DNA from: Cellulomonas sp. P24
GTDB taxonomy: Bacteria > Actinomycetota > Actinomycetes > Actinomycetales > Cellulomonadaceae
Reading direction: 5' to 3'
Length of the DNA: 64,000 bases
Assembly (NCBI RefSeq): GCF_024704385.1
Contig: NZ_JAJDFX010000002.1
Location: 496,001 to 560,000 of the forward strand
In this document: positions 23,555-33,347 of the stretch, in pieces
How the letters are laid out: each line of letters opens with the position of its first letter
Numbering within the stretch: position 1 is the first letter of the stretch
The notes under the pieces: generated by a model
The model's input: only the letters and a program-made list of their open reading frames with translations
The model's database searches: none
Told to the model about the DNA's origin: nothing
Made by a program: the position numbers and the translations under genes

Positions 23555-24472
23555 TCAGAAGAGCACGGTCGCGAAGGTCCCGACCTGCCGGAAGCCCACG
23601 GCCCGGTACGCCGCGATCGCGCGCACGTTGTAGCTGTTGACGTAGAGCGAGACGACCGGGGCCACGTCGTGCCGGGTCGCGAGGACCACCGCCGCCATCC
23701 CGGACTCGGACAGGCGATTCCCACGGTGACGGGGCGGTACCCAGACGCCCTGGATCTGGGCGACGCCGCCCGCCACCGCGCCGATCTCCGCCTTGAAGAC
23801 GACCTCCCGCCGAGGGGCCCGACCGTTGCGGCCGGTCGGCGTGGGGGGAAGGTCGTCGATCCTCGAGTACGACATCCCGGTGCCGACGAGCGTCCGCACC
23901 CGCGACTCGTACGGCCCACCGGGTCCTGAGACCGGCGAGTACCCCACCTCTTCCTCGAACATCGCGACGCACGCGGGAAGGAGCAGTCCGAAGTCGGCCG
24001 GTGACGACCGGACGACCCGGGGGTCCGGGGCGACGAGCGGTGCGTGGTCGATCATGAGCGACGGCTGGTCCGCGCGGATCTCGCGCGGCCGAGACCACCC
24101 GCGCGCGAGCCTGCTCCAGAGCCCCAGCACGACCTCGGCGTCGCCGACGATCGAGGAGCAGCGGCGCCCGTGCGCGAGGGCGAGGCTCGCGAACGCATCG
24201 AGGGCCTCGGGATCCGCGCCGGGCACGACCGGCGACAGGTTCGCACCGACCCAGCAGAACGCGGTCAACCGTTCCTCACGGAAGAACCCCCAGAACAGAC
24301 CGCCGACGCTCCAGAGCCCCCGGGCGACCGCCGACTCGACGCGCGTCGCCGCCAGCACGGAACCGACCGGGTCGAGCGCGCACAGCCGGAGAGCCGACGG
24401 CAGGTCCGACTCCTGCAGGACCCGGGCCGGAGCGACCCCGTCCGCGAGAGGCGTCATGCGCCACCGTGCCAT
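23555..24472 (-). CDS. GNAT acetyltransferase with N-terminal DUF4081 domain
   Basis: A 305-residue two-domain protein. Residues about 1-130 form the DUF4081-type N-terminal domain ([27 protein letters not shown]), and the C-terminal part is GNAT-like with [20 protein letters not shown] (acetyl-CoA loop) and [20 protein letters not shown]. The gene is found in actinobacteria next to ispG and proS. The acetylated substrate is unknown. Confidence 0.88.
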   Translation of the reverse strand: MARWRMTPLADGVAPARVLQESDLPSALRLCALDPVGSVLAATRVESAVARGLWSVGGLFWGFFREERLTAFCWVGANLSPVVPGADPEALDAFASLALAHGRRCSSIVGDAEVVLGLWSRLARGWSRPREIRADQPSLMIDHAPLVAPDPRVVRSSPADFGLLLPACVAMFEEEVGYSPVSGPGGPYESRVRTLVGTGMSYSRIDDLPPTPTGRNGRAPRREVVFKAEIGAVAGGVAQIQGVWVPPRHRGNRLSESGMAAVVLATRHDVAPVVSLYVNSYNVRAIAAYRAVGFRQVGTFATVLF

Positions 24473-24554
24473 GAGCCGATTGTGCCGGACAGTGCTGTCC
24501 CCGGCACGGGCGCAGCGCCGATCGGGTCGCCGATGCCGGACGTCCTCGCGGGTC

Positions 24555-25718
24555 TCAGCTGACGGTGACGACCGGGGCGCCGTCCTCGACCGGGGTCATC
24601 GACTCCGCGAGTCGCATGGCTTCCTCGATCAGCGTCTCCACGATCTGCGCCTCCGGGACGGTCTTGACGACGACCCCCTTGACGAAGATCTGTCCCTTGC
24701 CGTTCCCCGACGCCACGCCGAGGTCGGCCTCCCGTGCCTCACCCGGTCCGTTGACGACGCAGCCCATGACGGCCACGCGCAGCGGGACGTCGAGCCCCTC
24801 GAGGCCGGCGGTCACCCGCTCGGCGAGCGAGTACACGTCGACCTGCGCGCGCCCGCACGACGGGCACGAGACGATCTCGAGCTTCCGCGGCCGGAGGTTG
24901 AGCGACTGGAGGATCTGGATGCCGACCTTGACCTCCTCGACCGGCGGTGCCGACAGCGAGACCCGGATCGTGTCCCCGATGCCCTGGCTGAGCAGCGCAC
25001 CGAACGCGGTCGCGGACTTGATCGTGCCCTGGAACGCCGGTCCCGCCTCGGTGACCCCGAGGTGCAGGGGCCAGTCCCCGCGTGCGGAGAGCAGCTCGTA
25101 GGCGCGCACCATGACGACGGGGTCGTTGTGCTTGACCGAGATCTTGAAGTCGTGGAAGTCGTGCTCCTCGAAGAGCGACGCCTCCCAGACGGCCGACTCG
25201 ACGAGCGCCTCGGGCGTCGCCTTGCCGTACTTGGCCAGCAGGCGCGGGTCCAGCGAGCCGGCGTTGACGCCGATGCGGATCGACACGCCGGCGTCGGCCG
25301 CCGCCTGGGCGATCTGCTTGACCTGGTCGTCGAACTTCCGGATGTTGCCCGGGTTCACCCGGACGGCCGCGCACCCCGCGTCGATCGCCGCGAACACGTA
25401 CTTGGGCTGGAAGTGGATGTCGGCGATCACCGGGATCTGCGACTTGCGTGCGATCGCCGGGAGCGCCTCGGCGTCGTCCTGGGTCGGGACGGCGACACGC
25501 ACGATGTCGCACCCGGCCGCCGTCAGCTCGGCGATCTGCTGCAGGGTGGCGTTGACGTCCGACGTCGGGGTCGTGCACATCGACTGGACGCTCACCGGGG
25601 CGTCGCCGCCGACCTCGACCTTGCCGACCTTGATCTTGCGGGTCGGGCGACGTGCTGACAGCACCGGGGCAGGGGCCTCCGGCATTCCGAGACTGATCGA
25701 TGGGCTCACACGCGCCAT
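24555..25718 (-). CDS. ispG: 4-hydroxy-3-methylbut-2-enyl-diphosphate synthase (IspG/GcpE)
   Basis: Penultimate enzyme of the MEP isoprenoid pathway; an iron-sulfur enzyme that reduces the cyclic diphosphate MEcPP. The barrel domain includes [14 protein letters not shown] and [10 protein letters not shown]. The [4Fe-4S] ligands are visible as CPSCGRAQ and [14 protein letters not shown]. It has 387 residues from ATG 25718. Dxr, the first committed enzyme of the same pathway, normally lies close by but is 14 kb away here. Confidence 0.96.
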   Translation of the reverse strand: MARVSPSISLGMPEAPAPVLSARRPTRKIKVGKVEVGGDAPVSVQSMCTTPTSDVNATLQQIAELTAAGCDIVRVAVPTQDDAEALPAIARKSQIPVIADIHFQPKYVFAAIDAGCAAVRVNPGNIRKFDDQVKQIAQAAADAGVSIRIGVNAGSLDPRLLAKYGKATPEALVESAVWEASLFEEHDFHDFKISVKHNDPVVMVRAYELLSARGDWPLHLGVTEAGPAFQGTIKSATAFGALLSQGIGDTIRVSLSAPPVEEVKVGIQILQSLNLRPRKLEIVSCPSCGRAQVDVYSLAERVTAGLEGLDVPLRVAVMGCVVNGPGEAREADLGVASGNGKGQIFVKGVVVKTVPEAQIVETLIEEAMRLAESMTPVEDGAPVVTVS

Positions 25719-25816
25719 TATCCCCCCGGCACCGGGGTCGCCCCTCGTCGGGCCGTGGACGTCACGATGTCCTCACTCAGCGGACACCCGACAGCCACCA
25801 GCGGTCGAGGTGATCC

Positions 25817-27130
25817 TCAGAGGTTCACCGGGCGCACGATGTCCGCATAGATCAGCAGCACACCCATGCCGGCGAGAAGGACGAACACGCCGTAGGCGAT
25901 CGGCGTCATCCGGGCGATGTCGACGGGCCGCGGTCGCGGAAGCCCCCGCACCCGGGCGAGCTGCCGCCGAGCGCCCTCCCAGAGCGCACCGAGGACGTGA
26001 CCGCCGTCGAGCGGGAGGAGCGGGATCATGTTGAACGCGAACAGGGCGAGGTTGAGGCCCGCGATCAGGCCGAGCATGTCGCGGATCCGCGCGCCGAGGT
26101 CGTAGCCGCTCACGTTCTCCGAGGCGATCTCCCCGGCGAACCTGCCGATGCCGACCACTCCGATCACGCTGGTGGTGTCACGCGGAGCGGTGCCGAAGGC
26201 CGCACGAGCCACGTCGACCACGCGCGCCGGGAGAGTCCCGATGACCGCGAACGTCTGCCCCAGCGCGTTCCCGACGTACGCCGGCACGCTGCTCAGCGGC
26301 TGCGGGACGAGGGCGGTGCTCGGGCTGATACCGGCGAAGCCGACCGAGGAGGTCAGCATGGTGCCGTCCGGGGCCGTGAGGACGGCGCCGTCGGCACCCA
26401 CCCGGGGACGCTGGGCCTCGATCGGGGTGAGCGTGGTGGTGATCCGCTGACCGTCGCGCTTGACGACGACAGGGACGGAGCGGCCGCCGGAGTGCTGGAT
26501 CAGTCCCTGCAGCTGGCTCCACGACGACACCTCGACACCGTCGTAGCTGACCACCGTGTCACCGGCCCGAAGGCCCGCCTCGGCAGCAGGGGCGACCTGG
26601 TCCGACGACGTGCAGGCACGTGCGGGAGCATCGGCGGGGAGGACGCACTGAGACACCTGGGAGAGCGTGGTGGTGCTCTCCGGGAGCCCGAACCCGGCGA
26701 GCACGATCGTGAACAGGACCACGGCGATGGCGAGGTTCATCGTCGGGCCGCCGAGCATCACGACGAGCTTCTTGGGCGCCGAGAGCCGGTAGAACGCGCG
26801 CGCGTCCTCGCCGGGACGGATCTCCTCGGCGCTGGCCTGCCGAGCCTGCTCGACCATCCGCCCGATGGCGCCCTTCGCCTCGGGGTTCCCGACCGCCTCG
26901 GCCGGTGGGTACATCCCGATGAGCCGCACGTAACCGCCGAGCGGGATCGCCTTGACCCCGTACTCGGTCTCCCCCTTGGTGCGGGACCAGAGCGTCGGGC
27001 CGAATCCCACCATGTACTGGCTCACGCGCACGCCGAACTTCTTGGCGGGCACCATGTGACCCACCTCGTGCAGGGCGATCGAGAGCAGCAGCCCGACGAT
27101 CATCACCAGTACGCCGATCGCGTATGCCAT
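25817..27130 (-). CDS. rseP: Site-2 intramembrane zinc metalloprotease (RseP-like)
   Basis: Intramembrane protease of the RseP/RasP family that cleaves anti-sigma factors or remnant signal peptides. The first helix carries the zinc motif HEVGH at residues 21-25. The second zinc ligand is in NMIPLLPLDGGHVLG near residue 375. A periplasmic PDZ domain lies between (AEAGLRAGDTVVSYDGVEV). About four membrane helices fit the family. ATG 27130. It is 98 bp upstream of ispG in the same direction. Confidence 0.94.
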   Translation of the reverse strand: MAYAIGVLVMIVGLLLSIALHEVGHMVPAKKFGVRVSQYMVGFGPTLWSRTKGETEYGVKAIPLGGYVRLIGMYPPAEAVGNPEAKGAIGRMVEQARQASAEEIRPGEDARAFYRLSAPKKLVVMLGGPTMNLAIAVVLFTIVLAGFGLPESTTTLSQVSQCVLPADAPARACTSSDQVAPAAEAGLRAGDTVVSYDGVEVSSWSQLQGLIQHSGGRSVPVVVKRDGQRITTTLTPIEAQRPRVGADGAVLTAPDGTMLTSSVGFAGISPSTALVPQPLSSVPAYVGNALGQTFAVIGTLPARVVDVARAAFGTAPRDTTSVIGVVGIGRFAGEIASENVSGYDLGARIRDMLGLIAGLNLALFAFNMIPLLPLDGGHVLGALWEGARRQLARVRGLPRPRPVDIARMTPIAYGVFVLLAGMGVLLIYADIVRPVNL

Positions 27131-27300
27131 TCCCGCTCCTCGCGTGCCCGTCGTCCCACCGTGCGTCGAGCCGCCAGGTCGCGCAGGGCGGCGGCCCCGG
27201 TCCGCACACCATCATCCCCTGCTGCCCTGAGAATTGTCCCAGCGCGTCGCCGGGCGTGATCGCGCGACCGGTTCGGGCTGCCTCGACGCTCTCTTCAGCG

Positions 27301-27315
27301 CGACGAATATCGTCG
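27301..27315. promoter_or_regulatory. Palindrome upstream of gabT
   Basis: CGACGA-ATA-TCGTCG is a perfect inverted repeat (six-base arms, three-base centre), ending 43 bases before the gabT start. A TACAGT hexamer at 27347-27352 could be a -10 element, which would give a leaderless gabT transcript. The site is a candidate operator for a dimeric regulator; which one cannot be said. Confidence 0.4.
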
Positions 27316-27358
27316 ATGACGTCTCCACATCCGGCGCAATCCGCATTACAGTCACCCC

Positions 27359-28723
27359 ATGACGCCGGAATCCGCGCTGAGCTCCCTGATCCCCGCAGAC
27401 CTGCCGCAGCGCCGGCAGCTCGTGACACCGATACCCGGCCCCCGGTCCGCCGAGCTCGCCGCGCGTCGCGCGACGTCCGTCGCCGCCGGTGTCTCCTCCA
27501 GCCTGCCGGTGTACGTCGAACGCGCCGGTGGCGGCGTGATCCAGGACGTCGACGGCAACTCGTTCATCGACCTCGGCGCCGGGATCGCCGTCACCTCGGT
27601 GGGCAACGCCGCGCCCGCCGTCGTCGCCGCGGTCGCCCGACAGGCGCAGGACTTCACCCACACGTGCTTCATGGTCGGGCCGTACGAGGAGTACATCGCG
27701 GTGTGCGAGCAGCTCGCCCGCCTCACTCCCGGCACCCACGCGAAGCGCTCCGTCCTGGTGAACTCGGGCGCCGAGGCCGTCGAGAACGCCGTCAAGATCG
27801 CCCGCTCGGCGACCGGACGGCCCGCGGTCGTCGTCTTCGACCACGCCTACCACGGCCGCACGAACCTCACGATGGCGATGACGGCGAAGGCGATGCCGTA
27901 CAAGTCCGGGTTCGGCCCGTTCGCCGGCGAGGTGTACCGGGCGCCGGTCTCCTACCCGCTGCGCGAGGCCGCGCCGATCACCGGGGAGCAGGCGGCCGCC
28001 CGCACGATCTCGATGATCGAGAAGCAGATCGGGGCGGACCAGGTCGCCGCTGTCGTCATCGAGCCGATCCTCGGCGAGGGCGGGTTCATCGTCCCGGCGC
28101 GCGGCTTCCTGCCGGCGCTCTCCGCCTGGTGCACCGCGAACGGTGTCGTCTTCGTCGCCGACGAGATCCAGACCGGGTTCGCGCGCACCGGAACCATGTT
28201 CGCGTGCGAGGACGAAGGCGTGGTCCCGGACCTCATCACGCTCGCCAAGGGGATCGGTGGCGGTCTGCCGCTCGCGGCGGTCACCGGCCGCGCCGACCTC
28301 ATGGACGCCGTCCACACCGGCGGCCTCGGCGGCACGTTCGGCGGGAACCCCGTCGCCTGCGCCGCCGCCCTCGCCACGTTCGAGGCGTACGAGAGCGCCG
28401 ACCTCGCCGGCGCCGCGCGTGCGATCGAGGCGCAGGTGGTCCCGCGCCTGCGGTCGATCGCCGAGCGCGCGCCGCAGATCGCCGAGGTCCGCGGTCGGGG
28501 GGCGATGATCGCGATCGAGCTGGTACGACCCGGGACCCTCGAGCCGGACGCCGCCGAGGCAGGACGGGTGGCGCGCGAGTGCGCCGCGCAGGGCGTACTC
28601 GTGCTCACCTGCGGCACCTACGGGAACGTCATCCGGCTGCTGCCGCCCCTCGTCATCCCGCCCGAGCTGCTGGACGACGCCCTCGACGTGCTCGAGAGCG
28701 CCCTGATGTCGGTCGTCCGGTGA
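27359..28723 (+). CDS. gabT: 4-aminobutyrate (GABA) aminotransferase
   Basis: Class-III PLP enzyme that transfers the amino group of GABA to 2-oxoglutarate, giving succinate semialdehyde and glutamate. The 454-residue protein has LVNSGAEAVENAVKIAR, FDHAYHGRTNLTMAMTAK, VADEIQTGFARTGTMFA and the PLP lysine in ITLAKGIGGGLPLAAV. It begins the plus-strand part of the island and overlaps the next gene by 3 nt (GTGA). Its product feeds GabD at the left end of the window. The plural substrate possibility (5-aminovalerate) applies to all GabT enzymes. Confidence 0.93.
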   Translation: MTPESALSSLIPADLPQRRQLVTPIPGPRSAELAARRATSVAAGVSSSLPVYVERAGGGVIQDVDGNSFIDLGAGIAVTSVGNAAPAVVAAVARQAQDFTHTCFMVGPYEEYIAVCEQLARLTPGTHAKRSVLVNSGAEAVENAVKIARSATGRPAVVVFDHAYHGRTNLTMAMTAKAMPYKSGFGPFAGEVYRAPVSYPLREAAPITGEQAAARTISMIEKQIGADQVAAVVIEPILGEGGFIVPARGFLPALSAWCTANGVVFVADEIQTGFARTGTMFACEDEGVVPDLITLAKGIGGGLPLAAVTGRADLMDAVHTGGLGGTFGGNPVACAAALATFEAYESADLAGAARAIEAQVVPRLRSIAERAPQIAEVRGRGAMIAIELVRPGTLEPDAAEAGRVARECAAQGVLVLTCGTYGNVIRLLPPLVIPPELLDDALDVLESALMSVVR

Positions 28724-30111
28724 GCACGGGCGTCGACCGCGCTCGCGTGGACGCGGCGTACCGCGCCGAGACCGACCGGCTGGTGGTCGACCACCCCCGG
28801 TGCGCCGCGCTCGCCGAGGCCGGACGCGCCCACATGCCCGGTGGGGTCCCGATGCTCTGGATGGAGAAGTGGCCCGGGCCCTTCCCGTTGCACGTCACCG
28901 AGGCCACCGGCGCGCACTTCGTGTGCGCGGACGGCATCGAGCACGTCGACCTCTGCCTCGGCGACACCGGGGCCATGTGCGGGCACTCCCCCGCACCGAC
29001 GGTCGCGGCCATCCGGAAGCAGGCCGCGATCGGGCTGACGGCGATGCTCCCCACCGCCGACGCCGCTGTCGTCGCAGCCGAGCTCACCCGCCGCTTCGGC
29101 GCGGCGCCGTCGTCGGTGACGAGCTGGCAGTTCACGCTCTCGGCCACCGACGCCAACCGCCACCTGCTCCGCTACGCGCGGCAGGTCACCGGCCGACCGA
29201 AGGTCGTGGTCGTCGACTACTGCTACCACGGCTCGGTCGACGAGAGCTTCGCGACCCTCAGCGAACCGGACGCGACCGGCACGCGTCACGTCGTCCCCCG
29301 TCGCGGCACGATCGGTGCACCCGTGCCACCGAGCGAGACGACCCGCGTCGTCCCCTTCAACGACGTCGAGGCTCTGGCCGCCGCCCTGGCCGCCGGGGAC
29401 GTCGCCGCCGTGCTGCTCGAACCGGCCATGACCAACATCGGCATCGTCCTCCCGGAACCGGGCTACCTGGACGCCGTCCGCCGCCTGACCCGAACCACCG
29501 GCGCCGTGCTGATCGTCGACGAGACCCACACCTTGTGCGCCGGTCCGGGCGGGTGCACCCGCGCCTGGGGCCTGGACCCCGATGCCGTGGTCGTCGGCAA
29601 GACCATCGGTGGTGGCGTTCCGGCGGCGGCCCTCGGGACGACCGCCGACCTCGCCGACCGGATCGCGGCGAGCCTCGCCCTCGAGGACATCGACGTCGGC
29701 GGGGTCGGTGGGACGCTCGCGGGCAACGCCCTGTCGCTCGCCGCGATGCGCGCCACGCTCACCGAGGTGCTCACCGACGACGTGTTCCCGGCGATGACGG
29801 CACGCGCGGACCGCTGGGCCGACGGTGTCCGGTCGGTGATCGACCGGCACTCCCTGCCGTGGCACGTCACCCGGCTGGGGGCACGCGCCGAGTACGCGTT
29901 CTCGGCGCAGGAGCCCCGCGACGGTGCCGAGGCGGCCGCCGCCGACGACTTCCCCCTCCAGCAGTACCTCCACCTGCAGGCGCTCAACCGGCGGGTGCTG
30001 CTGACGCCGTTCCACAACATGGCGCTGATGAGCCCCGCGACCACCGACGCCGACGTGGACGCGCACACCGCGGCGTTCGCCGAGGCGGCCGACGTCCTCG
30101 CGGGCTCGTGA
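28720..30111 (+). CDS. Class-III aminotransferase, glutamate-1-semialdehyde-mutase-like
   Basis: PLP enzyme of 463 residues, start GTG 28720 overlapping the gabT stop. The fold and motifs match class-III enzymes: LVVDHPRCAALAEAGRAHMP, FTLSATDANRHLLRYARQVT (in place of the usual SGTEA block), VDYCYHGSVDESFA, VDETHTLCAGPGG and the PLP lysine in VVGKTIGGGVPAAAL. The THTL after the catalytic aspartate-glutamate resembles glutamate-1-semialdehyde aminotransferases, but the islanded context argues against heme synthesis. It likely uses an amine or omega-amino acid linked to GABA or polyamine metabolism. The substrate is unknown. Confidence 0.82.
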   Translation: MSTGVDRARVDAAYRAETDRLVVDHPRCAALAEAGRAHMPGGVPMLWMEKWPGPFPLHVTEATGAHFVCADGIEHVDLCLGDTGAMCGHSPAPTVAAIRKQAAIGLTAMLPTADAAVVAAELTRRFGAAPSSVTSWQFTLSATDANRHLLRYARQVTGRPKVVVVDYCYHGSVDESFATLSEPDATGTRHVVPRRGTIGAPVPPSETTRVVPFNDVEALAAALAAGDVAAVLLEPAMTNIGIVLPEPGYLDAVRRLTRTTGAVLIVDETHTLCAGPGGCTRAWGLDPDAVVVGKTIGGGVPAAALGTTADLADRIAASLALEDIDVGGVGGTLAGNALSLAAMRATLTEVLTDDVFPAMTARADRWADGVRSVIDRHSLPWHVTRLGARAEYAFSAQEPRDGAEAAAADDFPLQQYLHLQALNRRVLLTPFHNMALMSPATTDADVDAHTAAFAEAADVLAGS

Positions 30112-30153
30112 CCGCTGTCAGAACCAGCGGGCTCGTGACCGCTGTCAGAACCA
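30100..30153. repeat. 27-nt tandem duplication across the aminotransferase stop codon
   Basis: An exact 27-nt unit occupies 30100-30126 and 30127-30153. It includes the last three codons and the TGA of the preceding gene; the second copy repeats GCGGGCTCGTGA downstream. The first bases of a third unit (GCGGGC) follow. Confidence 0.93.
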
Positions 30154-30199
30154 GCGGGCGCTGACGCCGGTCATCGGCGCCGAGGCCTCGGGTTACCGG

Positions 30200-31510
30200 T
30201 CAGCCCCGCGGTTCGCGCTCTTCCATGCCCCACGGTGACCCGAAGCCGGCCGGCTCCGGTGCGCGGAGCAGGTCGAGGAACGGCACCGCGTCGAAGGCCT
30301 CCGGCCCGAGCACCCCGGACCCGGACCACACCCCGGTCGCGAGCAGCTCGAGAGCGACGACCGGGTTGACGGCCGTCTGCCAGACGACGCACTGGGCGCC
30401 GTACTCCGCCATCGACCACGCGTTGTCGACCACGTGGTACAGGTAGACCTCACGCGCGGCGCCATCCGGCCCGGTGCCCGTCACGAGCAGACCCGCACAC
30501 GTCTTGCCCCGCATCCGCGGCCCGAGCGTCGCCGGGTCGGGCAGCACGGCCGCGACGACGTCCCGCGGGCTGACCGCCACCGGTCCGGGGTGCTCGGGAT
30601 CCGCAGACCGGACCCGCACCGGTGCCGTGCTGTCGAGACCGAGCGTGTGCAGGGTGCGCAGCACGCCGATGAACTCCTCGCCGAGCCCGTACTTGAACGT
30701 CACCTTGCGCGCGTCGAGCCACCGCGGCATGAGGAGCACCTCCTCGTGCTCCACGTGCACGCACTCGACCGGGCCGATCCCCTCGGGGAACACGAAGACC
30801 TCGGGCTCGGTGAACGGCGGGACCGTGTACCAGCCACGGTCGGCCTCCCAGATCACCGGCGGGTTCAGGCACTCCTCGATCGTGGTCCAGATCGAGAACG
30901 ACGGGGCGAACACGGGGTTGCCGTCGTCGTCGAGGACTTCGAGGTCCGCACCGTCCCGGGTGCCGAGCTCGTCGACGGTGGAGAACAGGTGGTCGGTCGC
31001 GTACCGCGCGAACACGTCGGACAGACCCGGTTCGACCCCCATCCCGACCAGGGCGAGACGTCCGGCGTCCTCCCACTGCTGGGCCTGCCCGAACTGCTCG
31101 TCGCCGAGCTTGACCCCGGTTCGCGCGTAGGGCTGCTCGGGGTCCGGTCGGGACAGGGACATCGCCATGTCGAGGTAGTCCGCACCGGCCGCGAGCGCCC
31201 CCTCGAACACCGGGAGCACGAACCTCGGGTCCACGGCGTTGAGCACGTGCGTGATGGCGTACCGGCGGGCCAGCGCGGTGATCGCGGCCGCGTCGGACGC
31301 GTCGACGGTCTCCGCGATGAACCTCTCGTCGCCCGGCTCCCCTGCCGTCGCGGCGCCGCGCGCACGCCCGGCCCGCGCTGCCTCGACGGTGCGCTCGGCG
31401 CGCGCGAGGTTCACGTCGGCGACGACCATCACCTCGAAGAAGTCCCGCCGGGCCGCGATCCGTGCGACCGCGTCACCGACCCCGCCGCTGCCGACGACCA
31501 GGATGCGCAT
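30200..31510 (-). CDS. Saccharopine-dehydrogenase-like oxidoreductase
   Basis: NAD(P)-dependent enzyme of the saccharopine dehydrogenase / carboxynorspermidine-reductase superfamily, 436 residues. The Rossmann motif is at the very N-terminus (MRILVVGSGGVGDAVARIAA); the C-terminal domain includes GVEPGLSDVFARYATDHLF and the YLYHVVDNAWSMAEYGAQCV segment. The start ATG 31510 follows AAGGAG. It lies 65 bp downstream of potC and so probably belongs to the polyamine transporter operon. It could make or break a secondary amine bond between a polyamine and a semialdehyde, or act in lysine catabolism; the substrate is not determined. Confidence 0.82.
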   Translation of the reverse strand: MRILVVGSGGVGDAVARIAARRDFFEVMVVADVNLARAERTVEAARAGRARGAATAGEPGDERFIAETVDASDAAAITALARRYAITHVLNAVDPRFVLPVFEGALAAGADYLDMAMSLSRPDPEQPYARTGVKLGDEQFGQAQQWEDAGRLALVGMGVEPGLSDVFARYATDHLFSTVDELGTRDGADLEVLDDDGNPVFAPSFSIWTTIEECLNPPVIWEADRGWYTVPPFTEPEVFVFPEGIGPVECVHVEHEEVLLMPRWLDARKVTFKYGLGEEFIGVLRTLHTLGLDSTAPVRVRSADPEHPGPVAVSPRDVVAAVLPDPATLGPRMRGKTCAGLLVTGTGPDGAAREVYLYHVVDNAWSMAEYGAQCVVWQTAVNPVVALELLATGVWSGSGVLGPEAFDAVPFLDLLRAPEPAGFGSPWGMEEREPRG

Positions 31511-31575
31511 CTGAGCTCCTTCTTGACGGCCGGGTCGTCGACCCGGCGGGATCGTGCCGATTGACGCCGTGCCGA

Positions 31576-32415
31576 CTAGCGCCGGGCCGCGCGGCGCCGG
31601 GCCGCCGCGATGACCTGGATCGCGACGACGAGGATCAGCGCGAGGGCGAACATGGACGACCCGATGACGTTCGCCTGCGGGGGGATGCCTCGCGTCGCGG
31701 ACACGTACACGAACTTCGGGAACGTCGTGAAGTTGCCCGAGTTGAAGTTCGTGATGATGAAGTCGTCGAAGCTCAGGGAGAACGCGAGCAGCGCGGCGGC
31801 CGCGATGCCCGGGACGAGCAGCGGGAACGTGACCTTCCAGAACGCCTGCCAGTTCGAGGCGTAGAGGTCTGCCGCGGCTTCCTCGAGCTTCGGGTCGAGG
31901 CTGGCGACCCGTGCCTTGACCGTCACGACGACGAACGAGATGCAGAACATGATGTGCGCGATGACCACGGTGCCGAAGCCCGGCTGCACGCGCAGCGCGA
32001 GGAACTGGGCGAGCAGCGCCGCACCGAGGACGACCTCGGGGGTGGACATCGGCAGGAAGATCAGCAGGTTCGCGAGCGCCCGGCCACGGAACTTGTAGCG
32101 CACCAGCGCGAGCGCGATGAGCGTCCCGAGGATCGTGGAGATCACGGTGGCGAGGATGCCGACCTTGAGGGAGTTGCCGAACGCCTCGCACACCTGCGGC
32201 GCACCGCACGGGTTCTTCCAGGCGTCGAGGGTGAAGCCCTTCCAGATCAGGTTCGACTTCCCGGCGTTGTTGAACGAGAAGGCCACGGTGTAGCCGATCG
32301 GCACCATGAGGTAGATGAAGGCGATGCCCGCGAACACCGGGACGATCACCTCGCCGAGCGACCACCGCCGCCGACGCCGGGTCATGGTCGGGTTCGCAGC
32401 GGTCACGGCGCTCAC
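31576..32415 (-). CDS. potC: Polyamine ABC transporter permease PotC-like
   Basis: Second inner-membrane permease of a spermidine/putrescine-type importer. The 279-residue product has six hydrophobic segments and the EAA loop as LEEAAADLYASNWQAFWKVT, followed by FPLLVPGIAAAALLAFSLSF and DDFIITNFNSG, which are typical of PotC. GTG 32415 overlaps the potB stop (GTGA). Substrate assignment rests on family resemblance and the catabolic neighbours. Confidence 0.9.
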   Translation of the reverse strand: MSAVTAANPTMTRRRRRWSLGEVIVPVFAGIAFIYLMVPIGYTVAFSFNNAGKSNLIWKGFTLDAWKNPCGAPQVCEAFGNSLKVGILATVISTILGTLIALALVRYKFRGRALANLLIFLPMSTPEVVLGAALLAQFLALRVQPGFGTVVIAHIMFCISFVVVTVKARVASLDPKLEEAAADLYASNWQAFWKVTFPLLVPGIAAAALLAFSLSFDDFIITNFNSGNFTTFPKFVYVSATRGIPPQANVIGSSMFALALILVVAIQVIAAARRRAARR

Positions 32416-33347
32416 AGCAGGTCCTCCGTACCGGCGCGTCGGACGTACAGCCCGACGAGGATGAGGATCGCGACCATCAGGACGACCGAGAGCACCGAGG
32501 CCGTCGGGTAGTCGTTCACCACGAAGAAGCGCGAGTCGATGATCTGGCCGACCATCGCGGTGCTCGTCGGGTTGCCGAGCAGGACCGCGTTGACGTAGTC
32601 GCCGGAGGCCGGGATGAAGGTCAGCAGCGTCCCCGACACGACGCCGGGCATCGACAGCGGCAGGGTCACGCGCCAGAAGGTCGTCGGACCGTTGGCGTAC
32701 AGGTCGCCCCCGGCCTCGAGGAGGCGGGAGTCCATCCGTTCGAGGCTCGCGTAGATCGGCAGCGCCATGAACGGCAGGAAGTTGTAGGTCAGGCCGGCGA
32801 CCACGGCGAACGCGGTCGCGGTCAGCCGGCCGTCGGGCGGCAGCAGGTGCAGCCACTTCATCGCGTGGACGACGAACGAGTCGTCCGCGAGGATCTGCTT
32901 CCAGGCGATCGTCCGGAGGATGAAGCTCGTGAAGAACGGGGCGATGAGGAGCACGAGCAGCATGCCCTGGAGGAAGGTCTTCCCCCGCGCTCGCACCGCG
33001 ATCACGTAGGCGATCGGGTACCCGATCACCAGAGCCGCCAGGGTGGCGATGATCGCGAACACGAACGACCGGACGATCTGCGGCCAGAACTCCTGGAGCG
33101 ACGTCACGTAGTTCTGCCAGTGGAACGCGGGCTCGAACTGACCGATGTCCCCTCCGGGCACCGGGACGTACAGCGAGGTCGCGAGCAACGAGAACACCGG
33201 CAGGACGAAGAACACGACCAGGTAGGCGAGGCCGGGCAGGAGCATCAGGTAGGCGCCGCTGCGCGCGGGCTTGGTCGCTACCGCTGCCGGCGCCCCACCG
33301 ACGGGACCTTCTTCGGCACCCTGGCTGAGTGCTGCGGCGATGCTCAT
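32412..33347 (-). CDS. potB: Polyamine ABC transporter permease PotB-like
   Basis: First inner-membrane permease, 311 residues with six hydrophobic segments. After a 30-residue cytoplasmic N-terminus come YLMLLPGLAYLVVFFVLPVF, VVFAIIATLAALVIGY-like helix 2, and the EAA motif LLEAGGDLYANGPTTFWRVT. Landmark PASGDYVNAVLLGNP is common in PotB. It overlaps potA (ATGA at 33347-33344) and potC. Confidence 0.9.
   Translation of the reverse strand: MSIAAALSQGAEEGPVGGAPAAVATKPARSGAYLMLLPGLAYLVVFFVLPVFSLLATSLYVPVPGGDIGQFEPAFHWQNYVTSLQEFWPQIVRSFVFAIIATLAALVIGYPIAYVIAVRARGKTFLQGMLLVLLIAPFFTSFILRTIAWKQILADDSFVVHAMKWLHLLPPDGRLTATAFAVVAGLTYNFLPFMALPIYASLERMDSRLLEAGGDLYANGPTTFWRVTLPLSMPGVVSGTLLTFIPASGDYVNAVLLGNPTSTAMVGQIIDSRFFVVNDYPTASVLSVVLMVAILILVGLYVRRAGTEDLL

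Noticed and set aside
30100-30153. Possible attachment site of an integrated element
   Set aside because: The two copies are adjacent rather than flanking DNA, there is no integrase or tRNA nearby, and the same kind of repeat is seen at other gene ends.
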